Positions 45,599 to 58,900 of a stretch of 64,000 bases of DNA are shown here, one piece after another (the first letter of the stretch is position 1; every line of letters starts with the position of its first letter). The stretch covers positions 37,481,467 to 37,545,466 of the forward strand of contig NC_056758.1 in assembly GCF_018687715.1 (NCBI RefSeq). Reading direction: 5' to 3'. The stretch is from Carya illinoinensis (taxonomy: Eukaryota; Streptophyta; Magnoliopsida; Fagales; Juglandaceae). Under the pieces are notes generated by a model that searched no databases, was not told the DNA's origin, and saw only the letters and a list, made by a program, of their open reading frames with translations. The position numbers were made by a program, and so were the translations under genes.

Positions 45599-47459
45599 CT
45601 AACGGTCGGCTGGTTCATGATCATTATATGATGATATTGGAAAAACCCACTTGGAAAGTGACCTTCTTGAATTACGAACACTTCTCTGGTGGCTGAGATT
45701 TTCTCTGCCAGAGGCGCTGCTCGATGATTCTGCGAAGACCTCGATGCGTCGTATTGCGACCTTCAATGTTTCTTGGGACATGTTTGCAAAGCACACCCTG
45801 AACCAGCCCGGCTCAGAGCAATGGCAAGAAGACCCGGGAGAGATGTTCAACCCAACTTCAAAAAGAATTCTTTTCCAGAGCTCTTTTTCTGCTTCAAATG
45901 TGTCGGACCTTAATAGGTACCTCATGTCCACCCAGCAAAACAATCCGGCATTGCTCTTTGCACACCCAATCCCAGCACTCCGAAGACCGGAAACAAGCAT
46001 ATCCTTTCTCTTTTTGAGTCTCCTTTGATTCTCCTTTATGTATTTGCTAGTGAATTTCTTGTCGGAGAGCATATTGGAGAGTAAAAACTGAGTCTGAGAA
46101 GAAACGAGCCCAAAGCTCGACATTTTGGTAGCTGCGGCAACAACTGTTTCATTGTTTGAGTAAATCATTCCCACTCGAAATCCCGGCAAACCAAGATCTT
46201 TTGAGAGGCTGTAAACAATGTGAATGCGGCCCAATAAGTCAGTCTCGTGATCAACATGTTTCTCCATTACAGCTTCTGTGATACTTATGAAAGACGGAGA
46301 GTCAAAGACGGTTCCTGAATAAATTTCATCGCTTATTATATGGACTTCTTTCTTGATAGCAAAATCAATAAGATGGTTAAGCTCGTCCCGGTTCAAGGTC
46401 GAGCCCAGAGGATTCGAAGGATTTGTGACCAACACCCCTTTAACTTTTAAATTGAGTTTTTGGGCACGTTGATAGGCTTCCTCCAAAGCGCACGCAGTAA
46501 TTCTGAAGTCATTTGAACTCGAGCAATGTATTGGGACAATTTCAACCCCAGTCCGCCACTTAAGATCTCTATCAAACCTGCCCAAAAAAGAAGTGATCAA
46601 AACAGAATGAGGCAGGTATGTTTTGAAGCGGCCATTAATAAATATTTTGATATGCAGTAGATGATAATTGGGAGAAGATATAAAAAGAAGTATATATATT
46701 GTTACCCTGGGTAGTATGGAGTAGGAAGAAGGAAAGCTTCACCAGGTTCGGCAAGGCAGAACATTAGAATCTCATTCGCAGAAGTTGAACCCGCCATAAG
46801 CACGAGCTTGTTAGGGTCAAACGCTACTTTATACCCTCTTAATTTTGCCATGAACTCCACCAATTCCTGCACAAGTTAGTGTTCAAGTTATTAATAAGCT
46901 AGGAACCAATATTAACAGTGCATGCACTTTTATATAAAGTACTAGTACTTTACTCCATATATTCACTTGGATTAGCAAATTAAGATGCGAGACTTATAAA
47001 GAGATCATTTACATTCTTGAAAGCTGGGAAGCCATGATAGTCTTGGAAGAGAGCCAGTTCTCTGAATACTGATCTTCCATTTCGTTTCAACCCCAGTGCA
47101 TCTGTATTGCTTGCAAGCCAAGACTCAAGAAGATCAAACGAAAGCTGCAGCAAGAAAATTTCAGTTGGTGGAAATGAGGGATGGATGATAATTCAAAGTA
47201 CAAGAGAAGCTAGGTTCCTTCCTGATAGACCCAATGAGATTATGTGGAAGACTAGGCATGATTATGCATGTATGTGATGTCAGAATAATTAAATTGGCTG
47301 AGTTTTGCTCACCTGATTTTCTGCGAGTCCCATTTGAATGATTCCGTTAGGATTTTGAACTTCATGATAAGGATTCTTCTCATATTCCTGCCACCCTAGG
47401 AAGTAGGAAGAGTCTTGTCCATGTGAATCACAACTAGCTTTCCTAGACAACATTTTCAT
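45599..47459 (-). CDS. ACS: 1-aminocyclopropane-1-carboxylate synthase, copy B (type-2-like)
   Basis: Same enzyme and exon structure as copy A. Minus-strand exons are 47313-47459, 47013-47144, 46706-46866 and 45599-46577 (1419 nt, 472 residues). All PLP and substrate residues (Tyr85, Lys273, Arg407) are kept. It differs from copy A at six residues: E14G, S259T, I417T, A427V, L432S and A447V (A to B). Exons 2 and 3 are identical in nucleotide sequence, and by eye there are 11 coding substitutions in all. The C-terminal tag is the same atypical [16 protein letters not shown]. Native upstream DNA is contiguous here, so this copy more likely retains the ancestral regulation. Confidence 0.96.
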
Positions 47460-47508
47460 GCTGGCTGCTACTCTATATATATCTACTATAACCGGGTATA
47501 CAAAACTT

Positions 47509-47515
47509 GAGAGAT

Positions 47516-47550
<35 letters not shown>
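47509..47550. repeat. Interrupted (GA)n tract in the ACS-B leader
   Basis: Counterpart of the 65 bp perfect tract in ACS-A. Here it is shorter, with T and C interruptions near 47515 and 47521. Confidence 0.85.
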
Positions 47551-47553
<3 letters not shown>

Positions 47554-47596
47554 TTGGTTGGGAGGCTTAGCATGTCTAACATTTTGGAGGGCTGCA

Positions 47597-47604
47597 TTTA
47601 TATA
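47597..47604 (-). promoter_or_regulatory. TATA box of ACS-B
   Basis: Minus-strand TATATAAA, 138 bp before the ATG, in the same context as ACS-A. Native upstream sequence continues uninterrupted beyond it. Confidence 0.7.
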
Positions 47605-50600
47605 GTGAAAAAATGACCCTAAATCCGACATGATCATTGTGTTGACTTACTTACCGAAGAAAATAAGAACTTGCATTGTTGGAATCTGTGGCACTCTATT
47701 CTCAATGGCATTACCTCAAGCAGTGTCTGTGTGCATCTTGTACACTTGTACTCTTCCACGAGAAGTCACTAGGTAGGATATATTCCGTTTGAGATACCAT
47801 TATGCATGGAAATGAACTACGGACGAGACCAGCTTCCTGAAATTCGAGCAAAAATTTGAGGAGTTCGAGTGTGTGAGATACGCAAAGTAAACTATATAAT
47901 ATTTTCTATTCATTTTATAATGTTGTACAAGATATTTATAAATATTATAAAATTTACTATATTTTTCGAATAAGAACTTGAAAAAATCATGATTTAATTA
48001 TAGATTCAATTTCGGTTTAATTCCAACTTGGATTTAGATAAGCAGGTGCCTTTTATCATGTTAAGCTAAAAGATAAGCAAGGTGTTATGATAAGAGCACT
48101 CACAATGGGTTTTGTAAAACCTATTGTTATGTAAAATTTAAAGGAAAGTAGTATAAGGCTACATTTGAATATTGAACTGAGTTGAGATGAAAGTTAAAAG
48201 TTGAATAAAGTATTATTAAAATATTATTTGTTAATATTATTATTATTTTGGGGTTTGAAAAAGTTAATTATTTATTATATTTTGTGTTAAAATTTGATAA
48301 AATTGTAATGATTAAATTAGATAAGTTGATAGTAGTTTAAAAGTACATCCAACCGATGATGCATTTCATTTCTATTTTCCATTTCTATACAGTGTTATCG
48401 CTAGACGTAGAAGAGATTGTGCACAAATGTAAACATTTTTTTAATTTGTTTTCTATCTCTTCTTGTACTTTTTCTCTCAAATTAATTTCTCTCGATCCTT
48501 GTACTTTTTTTCTCATAAAATATTAAAAGGTATAATATTAAAATTATATGAAAAATAAATAAATAAGTTGATGTATGGTATATTATAAAAATTAGTATAT
48601 AAAATAGAAAAAATGAGATTTGGTTATGTATTTTAAAGGATACGATGAAAAATCTATTGGGAGTGCTCTCATGTATCCAAATTAGGGGTGGAACCAAAAA
48701 TCTTAATATGAAAAAAAATACAAATACAAATTGAGGGACAAGTTATTTCCACGTATGTAGTTTTTCTTATATAAAAAAGAACAAAATAAGTTAGTTTTTT
48801 ATGAACTATTATTATAATATTTTGTGGGGCTTAAATGTACTTTCTCCCACGAAGACACGTCTTATTTATAATGTGTCCAATTTCCACGATATAATATATA
48901 TATATATATATATATAGAGTAATCATATTCACCATTTTAATTTTCATCATCTTATAATATAATATTAAATAATATATTTACAAGTGAAATATAATAAATA
49001 TTTTATAATTATTTAATGTCACATGATCATATAACGATGAAAAAAAAAAATAGATGATGGATAGATATTTACAGTGTGAAAATTAGTAAAATATTCCCAT
49101 GTGATCAAAAGAGATCGGAACGGCAAATGGGATCGATGAATTGTGTGTATAATCAACAAACAATTAATTTTTATGATTTAAATTTTAAACCGTTTGATTG
49201 ATTAATTAATGCAAAATAAATCATTAGACATGGGATATTATTATATATATAACTCTATCGATTAAGAGTACTTTACAGATAAAGTAGACAAACTGCTTCC
49301 TATTTAATTAAGGATTCATGCTTTCTTGAAAAGCTTTTTAACTTGTACTAGATCTTGGCATTTATATATCTTTGTTGTGTTGGTTATTGTATATTATAGT
49401 TGCTGCTTAATTCTTCACCTACTGGTTTTCTTTTTACATGCATTTATTTTTGTACAAGATGTAATTGTAATGTGGTGGTGATCAGTACTGGTGGTGAGCA
49501 CATGTCAATTGTGTCGCTCTACGTCTTAGATTGTATTTATACTGCAATGTTTTAAATTCTATTTTGGTGATCCTTCCAGTTTAAGTATTAAAACAAAATA
49601 TTTTGATAATGATGCGTTCCAAAATATCATTTTAAGATGAACTATATCTATAGAAATATATATATTAAGTGATAACTAATATAATACATATGTATATACT
49701 AGTAGTTGGGCTTCGCCCAATATATATAAATATTATTTTTAAGAATTAATATTTTTATTAAGAAAAAATTTTTTAATTAATAATGTAATATTTTTAGAAA
49801 AAAATATATAATTTCTAACATCAAATAGTAAAATAGACTTAAATTGGTTTTAAAACATTTCAAATTAAAATCTTATTATTTACTACTGCATGTGCTCTTG
49901 GGTACAGTTAGAAACAACAAATACATGGAAAAAAAAAAAAAAAAAAAAAACCTTGAACCAAAACTATGCAGTGCAGGAGACAAACCGTTAACAGTAAAGT
50001 AACGTGCAGAGTACGTTTTCTTAGTTTAATAAAATAATTATTTTTAGAAAGTGATATAATTTTTATAAAGAAATAAAATACTAAGGTTTTTATAAGATAT
50101 TATTATTTTATTTTAATGTTTCATAATGAATTTAAATTGATAAATAAATAATATTTTATTAGACTAATTGTATTAGTAAATGAAGTTGGTAAATAGATTT
50201 AAACTTAATTATTTTACATTTCTCTTTATTTATATAAGGAATGAATGGAAATTTTAAATCACATATATAAATTTATATATAATTTACATAGAATATATAT
50301 TTATATAATATATATATCTAATATATCTCTTGATAAATGATCATCAATGCATGAGTTCTAGGATCGATGCATACTGTATGAATTTTGATAACTATGAATT
50401 TATTCATAAGTGATTGGGGAGATAAATTAAAAAAAAATAAGAACTTTTAAGAAGAGAGAGAGCCATTTTAATTTATTCATGCAACTAATGGCATTAATTT
50501 TAACGGTAAAATAACAAAAACCATTAAATTAACAAAATTTCGTTAGATAACCACTTTATATATATAAAGATGTGTGTGTGTGTAAGTGTGCTATCATGTA

Positions 50601-52188
50601 TATATGTGTATTTCATTAAAGAATTGACTATTTATAAAAATGAATATTTTAAAGAATGCAGAGATATTAATCCCAAAATATAATATTAAGAAAACACAAA
50701 TTTGAGTTGAGAGAAAAAGAAAACAAAGAACAAAATAAAAGAACAAATAAATTATTAAAAATAATGATATTTAAAAAAAGAGAAATGAGTGGACATATTT
50801 AAAGTTACAACAACAAATTAAAATTCATAAATACCTTTTAGATTTTAAAATTAATTAAATATCATTTAGATTTAAAATTTATAAAAATATCATTCAAACT
50901 CAAGAAAATTACAAAAATGTCATTTATAAGAGTCTGTTTAGGAATACAATTGTTCTCAGATATTGTCATATTACTTCACTATTATTTATAAAATACTTCA
51001 CTACTATTCACAGATGATGATCATCTGAGATATTCTTAGCATCCAAACTATTTCACTTCTATTCATTAAAATAGTCTGAAACGAAATAAGACCTGATATA
51101 GCTAAAATTTGACTTGAATGGTCGAAACGGGTCGGGATTATGAACGAAACAGAATGTGTATGTATAATATAAATATCGGAGACTACACCGGAATAGAATA
51201 TTCCAGCCGAAATGACCAGAATGCAATGGAATTGAAAACTATGCTCTATACCATATTTTGTAACAATTAAATGATTATTAGTGAGTATTAAATATTATAA
51301 ATTAAGTAACTTATATCGTTATAAAGAGTATAAACTCTCTCTCAATTAATGTTGATCTTATTCACCATCTTTCTACGCACTTATTCGGAGCATTACATTG
51401 TATTACCTGCTCCACTTGTTAATTATTTTCCAACAAGAACATAGGGTCATCTTCATCATTTCATGTTAGAAAATTACGACATTAAAAAAAAATCCATTAG
51501 TTCTCCTTAAAAGTCTGTATCATTATATATATATATATATATACACATAATTGAGAAGTCGAATTACTGATTATTGACGACTGAATTATAGACTAAACTT
51601 CTAAATAAGCAAAATGATTGAAATATAGATACCATGCACCCAATCGATATAACACAAAATGATTTTCATCTTTCCTAGAATCTAAAACAAATCAATAACA
51701 TAATGGTTGATATTTAATTATTGCAAATACCATCGTAAAGATTTATTTAAGAGCTACTCCTACCATTGGGAGCTCCTGCTGGGGCTCCCACTTATGCATT
51801 TTTAAATTTTTTTTATATATTTTTTTACATATAATTTTTTAACACATTTAAATATTTTTAAAAAATAAAAAAATTATAATATTATTAAAAAATACTTACT
51901 TAATCATTAAGTAAAAAATAATAATGATAATAATAATAAAAAATCAAAGCTATAGAAACCAAGGGTAAAATCTATTAGTAAGAGTAGCATTTTCCTTTAT
52001 TTAATTACATACCAGCGGCCAATCATGATTTCACTGATCTATTACAACGTAAGGCGGCCTACACGTTACGTGGGTTAATAAATATGCATGGGAGATGGGA
52101 TATAAAATTTGCATAAATTAAGGAAAACTAACAAACATGCACATTAATTTGGAATGTACAACGCCGGCCATATGTCACATTAAATATT
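47605..52188. other. Native upstream region of ACS-B; no gene seen
   Basis: 4.6 kb of AT-rich non-coding DNA collinear with copy A. Contains the MITE-like repeat (48158-48352), (TA)n runs (48894-48915, 51525-51542) and a second short MITE-like segment (about 50930-51048, ends GTCTGTTTAGGAA and TTAGCATCCAAAC). The solo LTR of copy A lies inside the matching segment. Confidence 0.7.
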
Positions 52189-55100
52189 GCACCATGCACC
52201 CAATTACGTACCATTAACCATGTCAAATACCAATTTCGTCCGATTCTAGCTGTTAATTATCCACGCATTCAGTGCATGCAAACAATTAGCTAGTTGTGTC
52301 CCATCCCGCAAAATTCGACACAAATCTAAAGCAAATTAAATGAGTAGTTAAAATTAAATTTTACTTATTTAATCGAATATATATTTAATAAAATTTCAGA
52401 ATATCGTAACAGTTGGATTAGATATATAAACGTCTAAACGTGGTATTATATACCACTCCAATTACTTGCAATTATTAAAACAAAACCAACTTTATTAAGA
52501 GATCGAAGAGCTCCATGCAGTCTTAAAGCATTTCCCTTTCCAATTATGGTTATATATATATATGACTGTTGAATTATATATATTGACCGGCCATATCAGT
52601 ACTTATCCAAAAAGTTACCTCACGAGTCACGACCTTAATATTCATGTGTACGACCCTTGATGCATTGATAATTTGATACACGCCAATTACCACTACTACA
52701 AGCTGGCTTGTATATATATATATATATATAACGACTAATAAGAGTAGTTTAGGATTAAAAAAATATATATCAATTTACATGATCAGTCATCATGTACGGA
52801 CATCTCTGTTTTAAAATAGATAAACTTCATAATTTTCTTTTGGATACATTAATTTTAAATACATGAGTTGTTGTATTTGTAACGAGATATTGACATGCAT
52901 GATGTCAAATATCAAATATGAAGTGTTCTAACCATTCCATTTGTCAATTTATTGTACTTCTTAGAAACAAAAACAAAACACTGTAGACAAATGATCATTT
53001 GAACTAAAAATTAAGGAATTTTTGGAATAATGATATATACCTGCATGCATGGGACTCCGTACAGAGATAATTAAGCACACGTGCTTATTAGCTAGTGTCA
53101 CGGTAATGACACGTGGCACTGTCATGTTAGATGAATATATATATATAGTATTTGTCATTTGATCTCAATAATCCGTGCAAATCATATCTTGATATCGTTC
53201 TATATATTCTACTAATTAATAAATGGTAAAAATCATCATCTATAACATTAAATATAAAGATTTATAAACCGATTCATATAATTATTAAATTAAACTTTAT
53301 AAGTTTATATAGTATATATATATTTTTTTATATAGATCGATCTAAAAATGCCGGGGGGTCGGCTATTATGCGACGTGGACTCATTTCTGCATCGGAGAAT
53401 ATATATTGGTGGTCCATGGACCACCAGCTCATTGCTTATGTTGATCAGTATCCTCAGAAAGTGAAAGGTCGGAGCCGAGGCACAAGGTCCGACTGGTTTT
53501 TAGGTCCCACTTACCCCTTGAATCCTTGTCGGCCATCTTCTCTGTCTCCTGTCACTTTAATGCAACACAAACCAGCGCGCAGTTCTAACCTTCATGTAAA
53601 ATATATATCAACCTTACGATATATCCCTTCTGATCCTTTTTTTTTTTTCAAAAAAAAAAAAAGTTGTGGTTTTTGAGAAAATTAAGAAGATACTGATCAC
53701 GAATCAATGTTGTTTTTTTCTTTTTAACAAAATGTGATTTCCAATATATATTAATCTAGTGTGTACGTTTTCCTCTAATTAGAATCAAACGGTACTGATA
53801 ATTTCTGTTGAACAACTAGCGCGACATGGTCACATGAGTACTTACCAATCGAGAACTCTTATAAAACAAGTACTAATAACTTCTAATACGGCCTAAAGAG
53901 TCTTCATTTCCTGTCAAGAAAAATTATATTCATGTCAAGCATAGAGCACGTATACTATAAATTAAGTGTTTGCACGGTGTAATTTAATTTAAAAAATAAA
54001 TTTTAAAATTTGAATTTTATAAATCAATTTTATCATTTTAACTTTAACTGACGTGACTTCAAATTAAATTAGGAACAAACTTGAGGGAATGATAAGCTGT
54101 AAAAAATATTTCCGGCCACAAAAACATATATTGATCTCATCTGCATTGCTATTTCCAATGTCATCTTGCCTGCAGAACTTTATCCGCTCAAAAATGACTA
54201 ATCAAACAAGTGAAAGCCATGCATGCACTATGAATGTACTCGGTTTGTTACGATCACTACTCTTGACTGATCATATCCGATTGGCTTTATTTCTTTTCCA
54301 TCCCTTTGAATTTATACAGAATATTAATTGTACGTCTTGGCCAGATGCAAGTACAGTAGTAAAGCATAGGCAAAAACAAGAAATTGGAAGTAGCTGGTGT
54401 AGTGTATTATAGAGTCACTCCTACCCCCCAATGGGCGCAGTTTCCCCCCCTGCATTGCAAAGTGAGGTACAGCTCATACTGCAATTATGTCTCTTCATTT
54501 TTTTCTGACATTTTAAACTGCACGAAATTTCCACCAAAGGGGATATATAGCTTTTTGGTATTGATGATCGAGTACTACTTCCTCTCCAGTTTCATATTCA
54601 GTTCACGAAAAGAAACAACTATACATCACTTCTGCAGTACTGAACATTCATCATGAGCTGCCTGACTCATCTAAAAACAATGCCGTTTTATGAAACATTT
54701 GCAGTCAAACTTACTTTATTGCCCAAGATGAAGATGGTAGTGGTATGGGGGATATACAACTAAACCAGTAATGTTAATCTTCTCTGATCACTTCACACGA
54801 CAAGATGGAGACTTTTTCAAGTGATATTTTTTTAAAATAAATAAATAATGCTCTCACCTTGTTAAATTATCGATCTGTGATCATTTCGAGTCCGCAATTA
54901 TTGCATGCCTTTGGTGGTGCTGCAGGTTGTTCTTGTTTGTTTCTTGAAAAAATGGATTTCCGAGTTTTTCAGCCTCTCGATCGATCCTTTGGATTTGTCT
55001 TTTTTTTTAGCTAAGTTTGGTGGGAATAATATTGGATCAAATATAATATATGGGGCCTCCAGAACTCATATGATAATTGTATTACTTTTAGTCATAACAT

Positions 55101-55906
55101 CGATCTGCCATGTAAAATCAAAGTTCAAAAGGATCATGAGATGGGGAGTTTTGTACTTACTGATAAAGAAGTCACTCTTTTGTGAGTCAATCTTACAAAT
55201 GGAGTAGAAGCACCCAACATACAATAAAGGAGAGAGAATGGCCAAGTGGAACTACTGCCCAAAAAGTCGAAGGATAAGATCATAATTAAGAATGCCCATA
55301 TGGACACTATAATTTTTGCAGAGGATACAAATTCAACATTATTCGTTTTGTGGAAAGACTTCTCAGGGTTGCAGTCTTTTTGTGGACGGACCTGCTAAGT
55401 TTTAAATGGCAGGACTTCTATTCGATCATTAATGCACGGCCCCTTCTGATAAAACCTCGGTTTTTTAAGGCATTCCACGTGTTTTAATTTGATGATCAGA
55501 CCCAAAAAGCAAGAAAAGTAAAGAGGAAAAAAAATAATAATAAAAGGAAAGCATGATCTCCTGCTTTCTAGAAAACGTGGAATATTATACATATATACAT
55601 ATATATATATATGGGTGTGTCAGTAACTTCAGTTTCCGGTAGCAAATGTCAATCATCCATGTTTCACGAGTCTCTTGATCAAAGAAGAAATCAAATTGAG
55701 TGCTGATTCTATCAGTACAATCCCCCCAATTTTATATAAGAATTAGTAGATAGTTTAAAAAAGAATTTAAAATGACGTGAAAATAAAAACTAAGCTTAGC
55801 AGAAATTATACATCTGTGTGCATGGTTCTTTTAGCATAAATTTCCATTTCATGCGTTCGATTCATACGTTACAGTATGTGTATATATATCTGTGTGCGTC
55901 AGTCTC

Positions 55907-55961
<55 letters not shown>

Positions 55962-58900
55962 CGCTAAAGAGAGAACGTATGTAATAATTTAAGTAGGGGC
56001 ACGTGGTTTGTAGTAGAAGGTTTATTAGGTCATCTGAAAACTGGCCCTCATCACCAGGAGGTTCCTGGGGCAAGCACTCATAAAGGTCGTCTTTTTTTTT
56101 TGTTTTTTGTTTTTTTTGTTTTTTTCATGTTTTGCGAAAAAAAAAAAAAACCCTAATTGTTTGTGACAACCAACATGACGCCCATGCTAGACCATACTTC
56201 ACTGATTGATAGCACGCGCAATACCTTCTAAAGATATAAACATTGGACTATTTTGCTTCCCTGCCGCGACAACATGGACCCCTTGCTTTCTCTTTCTCTT
56301 TCTCTGAAGTACTACTCACAGCTAAAACTCCAACAACATGAGCAGTTGTTCCATTTTCACATCAACATTATTCCCTCCTATACTCATGGCGGATCATAGG
56401 TTTCATTGTACGTACGCAGGTCTTATATATATATGGTGGCTTAGAGAAAGCTAATTATATATGTGTAAACGGCTAATATGTATATCCATATAAGCTATAT
56501 ATATCTATTATACACACCAGCCTGAAAAGAACGATGGCGGATACATAAAAATAGAATGTTTCTATTTTTACAGATCCAAACTCGAGCTCGTAAAGATTGA
56601 CTTCAAAAAACGCCTACAAATTAAGTACCCCCAAAGACTTTTTAACTTTTTTTTTTCTTCCACAGAGACTTTTAACTTGCACACGTGTACCATGCACGCA
56701 CGTTGAAGTTTTAGTATAAAGTAATTACTCGCTGTCATGATGATCATCGATCCCTTGTAAATGGCTGGCCGGCCGAGTAATCAATCACAAGTCACATATT
56801 GCATGTCGTCCCGGAGACGCAACAAATCCGGATCAAATGTCTGTAGTACAATCTTTGCAAAGTTGTTTACTTTGGTCAATAATTTGAACTCCTGATCAGA
56901 AACGGGTCAAAATGCCATTACCCAGATTCATTAAACTCGTTTTTGTGACTGTTTTAATTACTACTTTAGGAATTGAGATTAGCAAGAACTAGCTAGCCTT
57001 GCAGAGCAAAGGTCAAAAGATTGGACAGCTAGTGCAGTAGTTCGTACCCTGAGAGAGCAATTTAAGTCGCGCATTTTGACATTGCAAAGTTTGTACTATT
57101 TGTAATTATGTAACTGCAGACAACCGTTGGAGAAAATTCATTAATTATATATATATATTATATATTTGTCTTTCTTTATTCAAGACAGTGCTCCATTGAG
57201 TATTTCATATTATCTATAAATAATAAATGATATATAAATAATAAAACAATAATATTTTCAATCACTGCTAAACTTGCAATGCATGAGGTAAGCATGGACA
57301 AAGGCTCAATTATCAATGTCATATTCATGGCTGCTGCAGAGACCAAAAGATCAAAAGAAAATAAAAGAAAAGAAAAGTCACAGCTAGCCGCAGCCTGCAG
57401 CAATATATTACACGATTATGAACACAACACTTATAAAAGCACGAGGCGTCAGAGTCACGGTATATTAAACTTGTTAACTCAATATGAATGACATGATAAT
57501 AACATCAGAGATTAAAAATAATAATATATTATATCATTCGTTAATTTAACGTAAATACGACACGATAATAATAAATTATAATTTTAATTTTAACAGATTT
57601 AGATAAAAAAAGATTGACTTTTTAAGATACAATTACTTAACGAGTTGATAACAAGTCTAACCCATTTTGATACATTAAAAAAATTAAAATTAAAATTATA
57701 CCATTTTATCTAAAAGTAAAATTGTTATAATTTTAACTTCAATATTTTTATTATTTGAATTATAATTTTAGACTTGTAGTTAGTTTATAATTTTTATAAA
57801 TATTATGATTTTAACAGTTATATAAAATTCTGTTAAATTTAATCAAGTTAAATGGGTTAATTTTAAATCTATTCAATCTATTTATATAAATAATTTGAAA
57901 CAGATTTTATTGTGTCATGTTAATCTATTTTATATTATTTATTAATAAATAAAAAATAATTGACACAATACGACCCATTAATATATAATAGTCGTATTAG
58001 AATTTGGAATTTTAAATTGATAAATTTAATTAATAGAATTATAATTAACTTATATAATATAATATGTATATTAAGATGATTTGACACCCCTGACACGAGC
58101 TCCACCGTCCTACCAAATAAAGTCCAGATTAAAATGTGGCCTGAGAAACGACAGTATTTTTGTATCATGAGGGAAAAAAGCACAACTAACTAATCCGATA
58201 AAGTTCAGTAACAATTAAGGTGGCGATAAAATAAGACAGAAAGAAAGGAGACAGTACTATTCTTTTTGTCAACTGGAACAAATTATTGTACGCTGCTCTG
58301 CATATATGCTTTACTCGCAAAACGAGAAGGGAACTGTTTTACTGCATGCTTTAGAAAACAAGAGGGTAATCACCCAGCCCACACATGACAACACACACAT
58401 ACATGTAGTGAGATGTTAAAATTTCACGGGTGGCATTAATTGTGTTAGCATGCATGCTCTGCTCGTCGCAATCGGAGCAGCTAGACATAACGTCCTGCCT
58501 CGTCTCCATCATATACGAGGGGGACAAACGCGTATAGCAGGCAAAACAATTGGTCTACCCAAGTCAAAGATCTTTTTGGTATGTGCGCGGTCGAATTATT
58601 GGCCAAAATAATGCATGAGGGAGTAACATTAATCTCAGGCCATATGGCATATATATATATATATATATATATATGTGCACATTGTCCTATTCAGAGCCTT
58701 CCATGAGGACTTGTCCCCAGCCTAATTGATTTGAAACTCGTTTTTCGTCTACCGCTTACACGTACATGCAGCGCAGCACTGTACCTTTTGTATATCTTAA
58801 TTAGAGATCTTGACACAATTACTAACAATTTGTACGCAGTCCACGAAACTGCGCGGGAATTTTGTTCCAAAAACATTAACGAAAAACATAGCAAATGATG

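Larger units (their letters stand above)
44829..52188. repeat. Segmental duplication, copy B (contains ACS-B)
   Basis: Direct-orientation counterpart of 725-19583 without its large insertions. B-specific changes are small: about 90 bp extra near 50095-50185, about 60 bp extra near 51742-51800, shorter CT tract in the ACS leader, longer poly(A) at 49929-49950. It shows the unoccupied sites for Copia-1 (CTTAC at 47651-47655) and for the solo LTR (about 51007-51013). Confidence 0.93.

Noticed and set aside
53368..53676. 102-codon frame after duplication copy B
   Set aside because: No recognisable domain, ends in translated poly(T/A), and has no splice or promoter context.
54905..55207. 100-codon hydrophobic frame
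   Set aside because: Composition follows the AT-rich base composition. No family, no conserved motif and no flanking gene structure.
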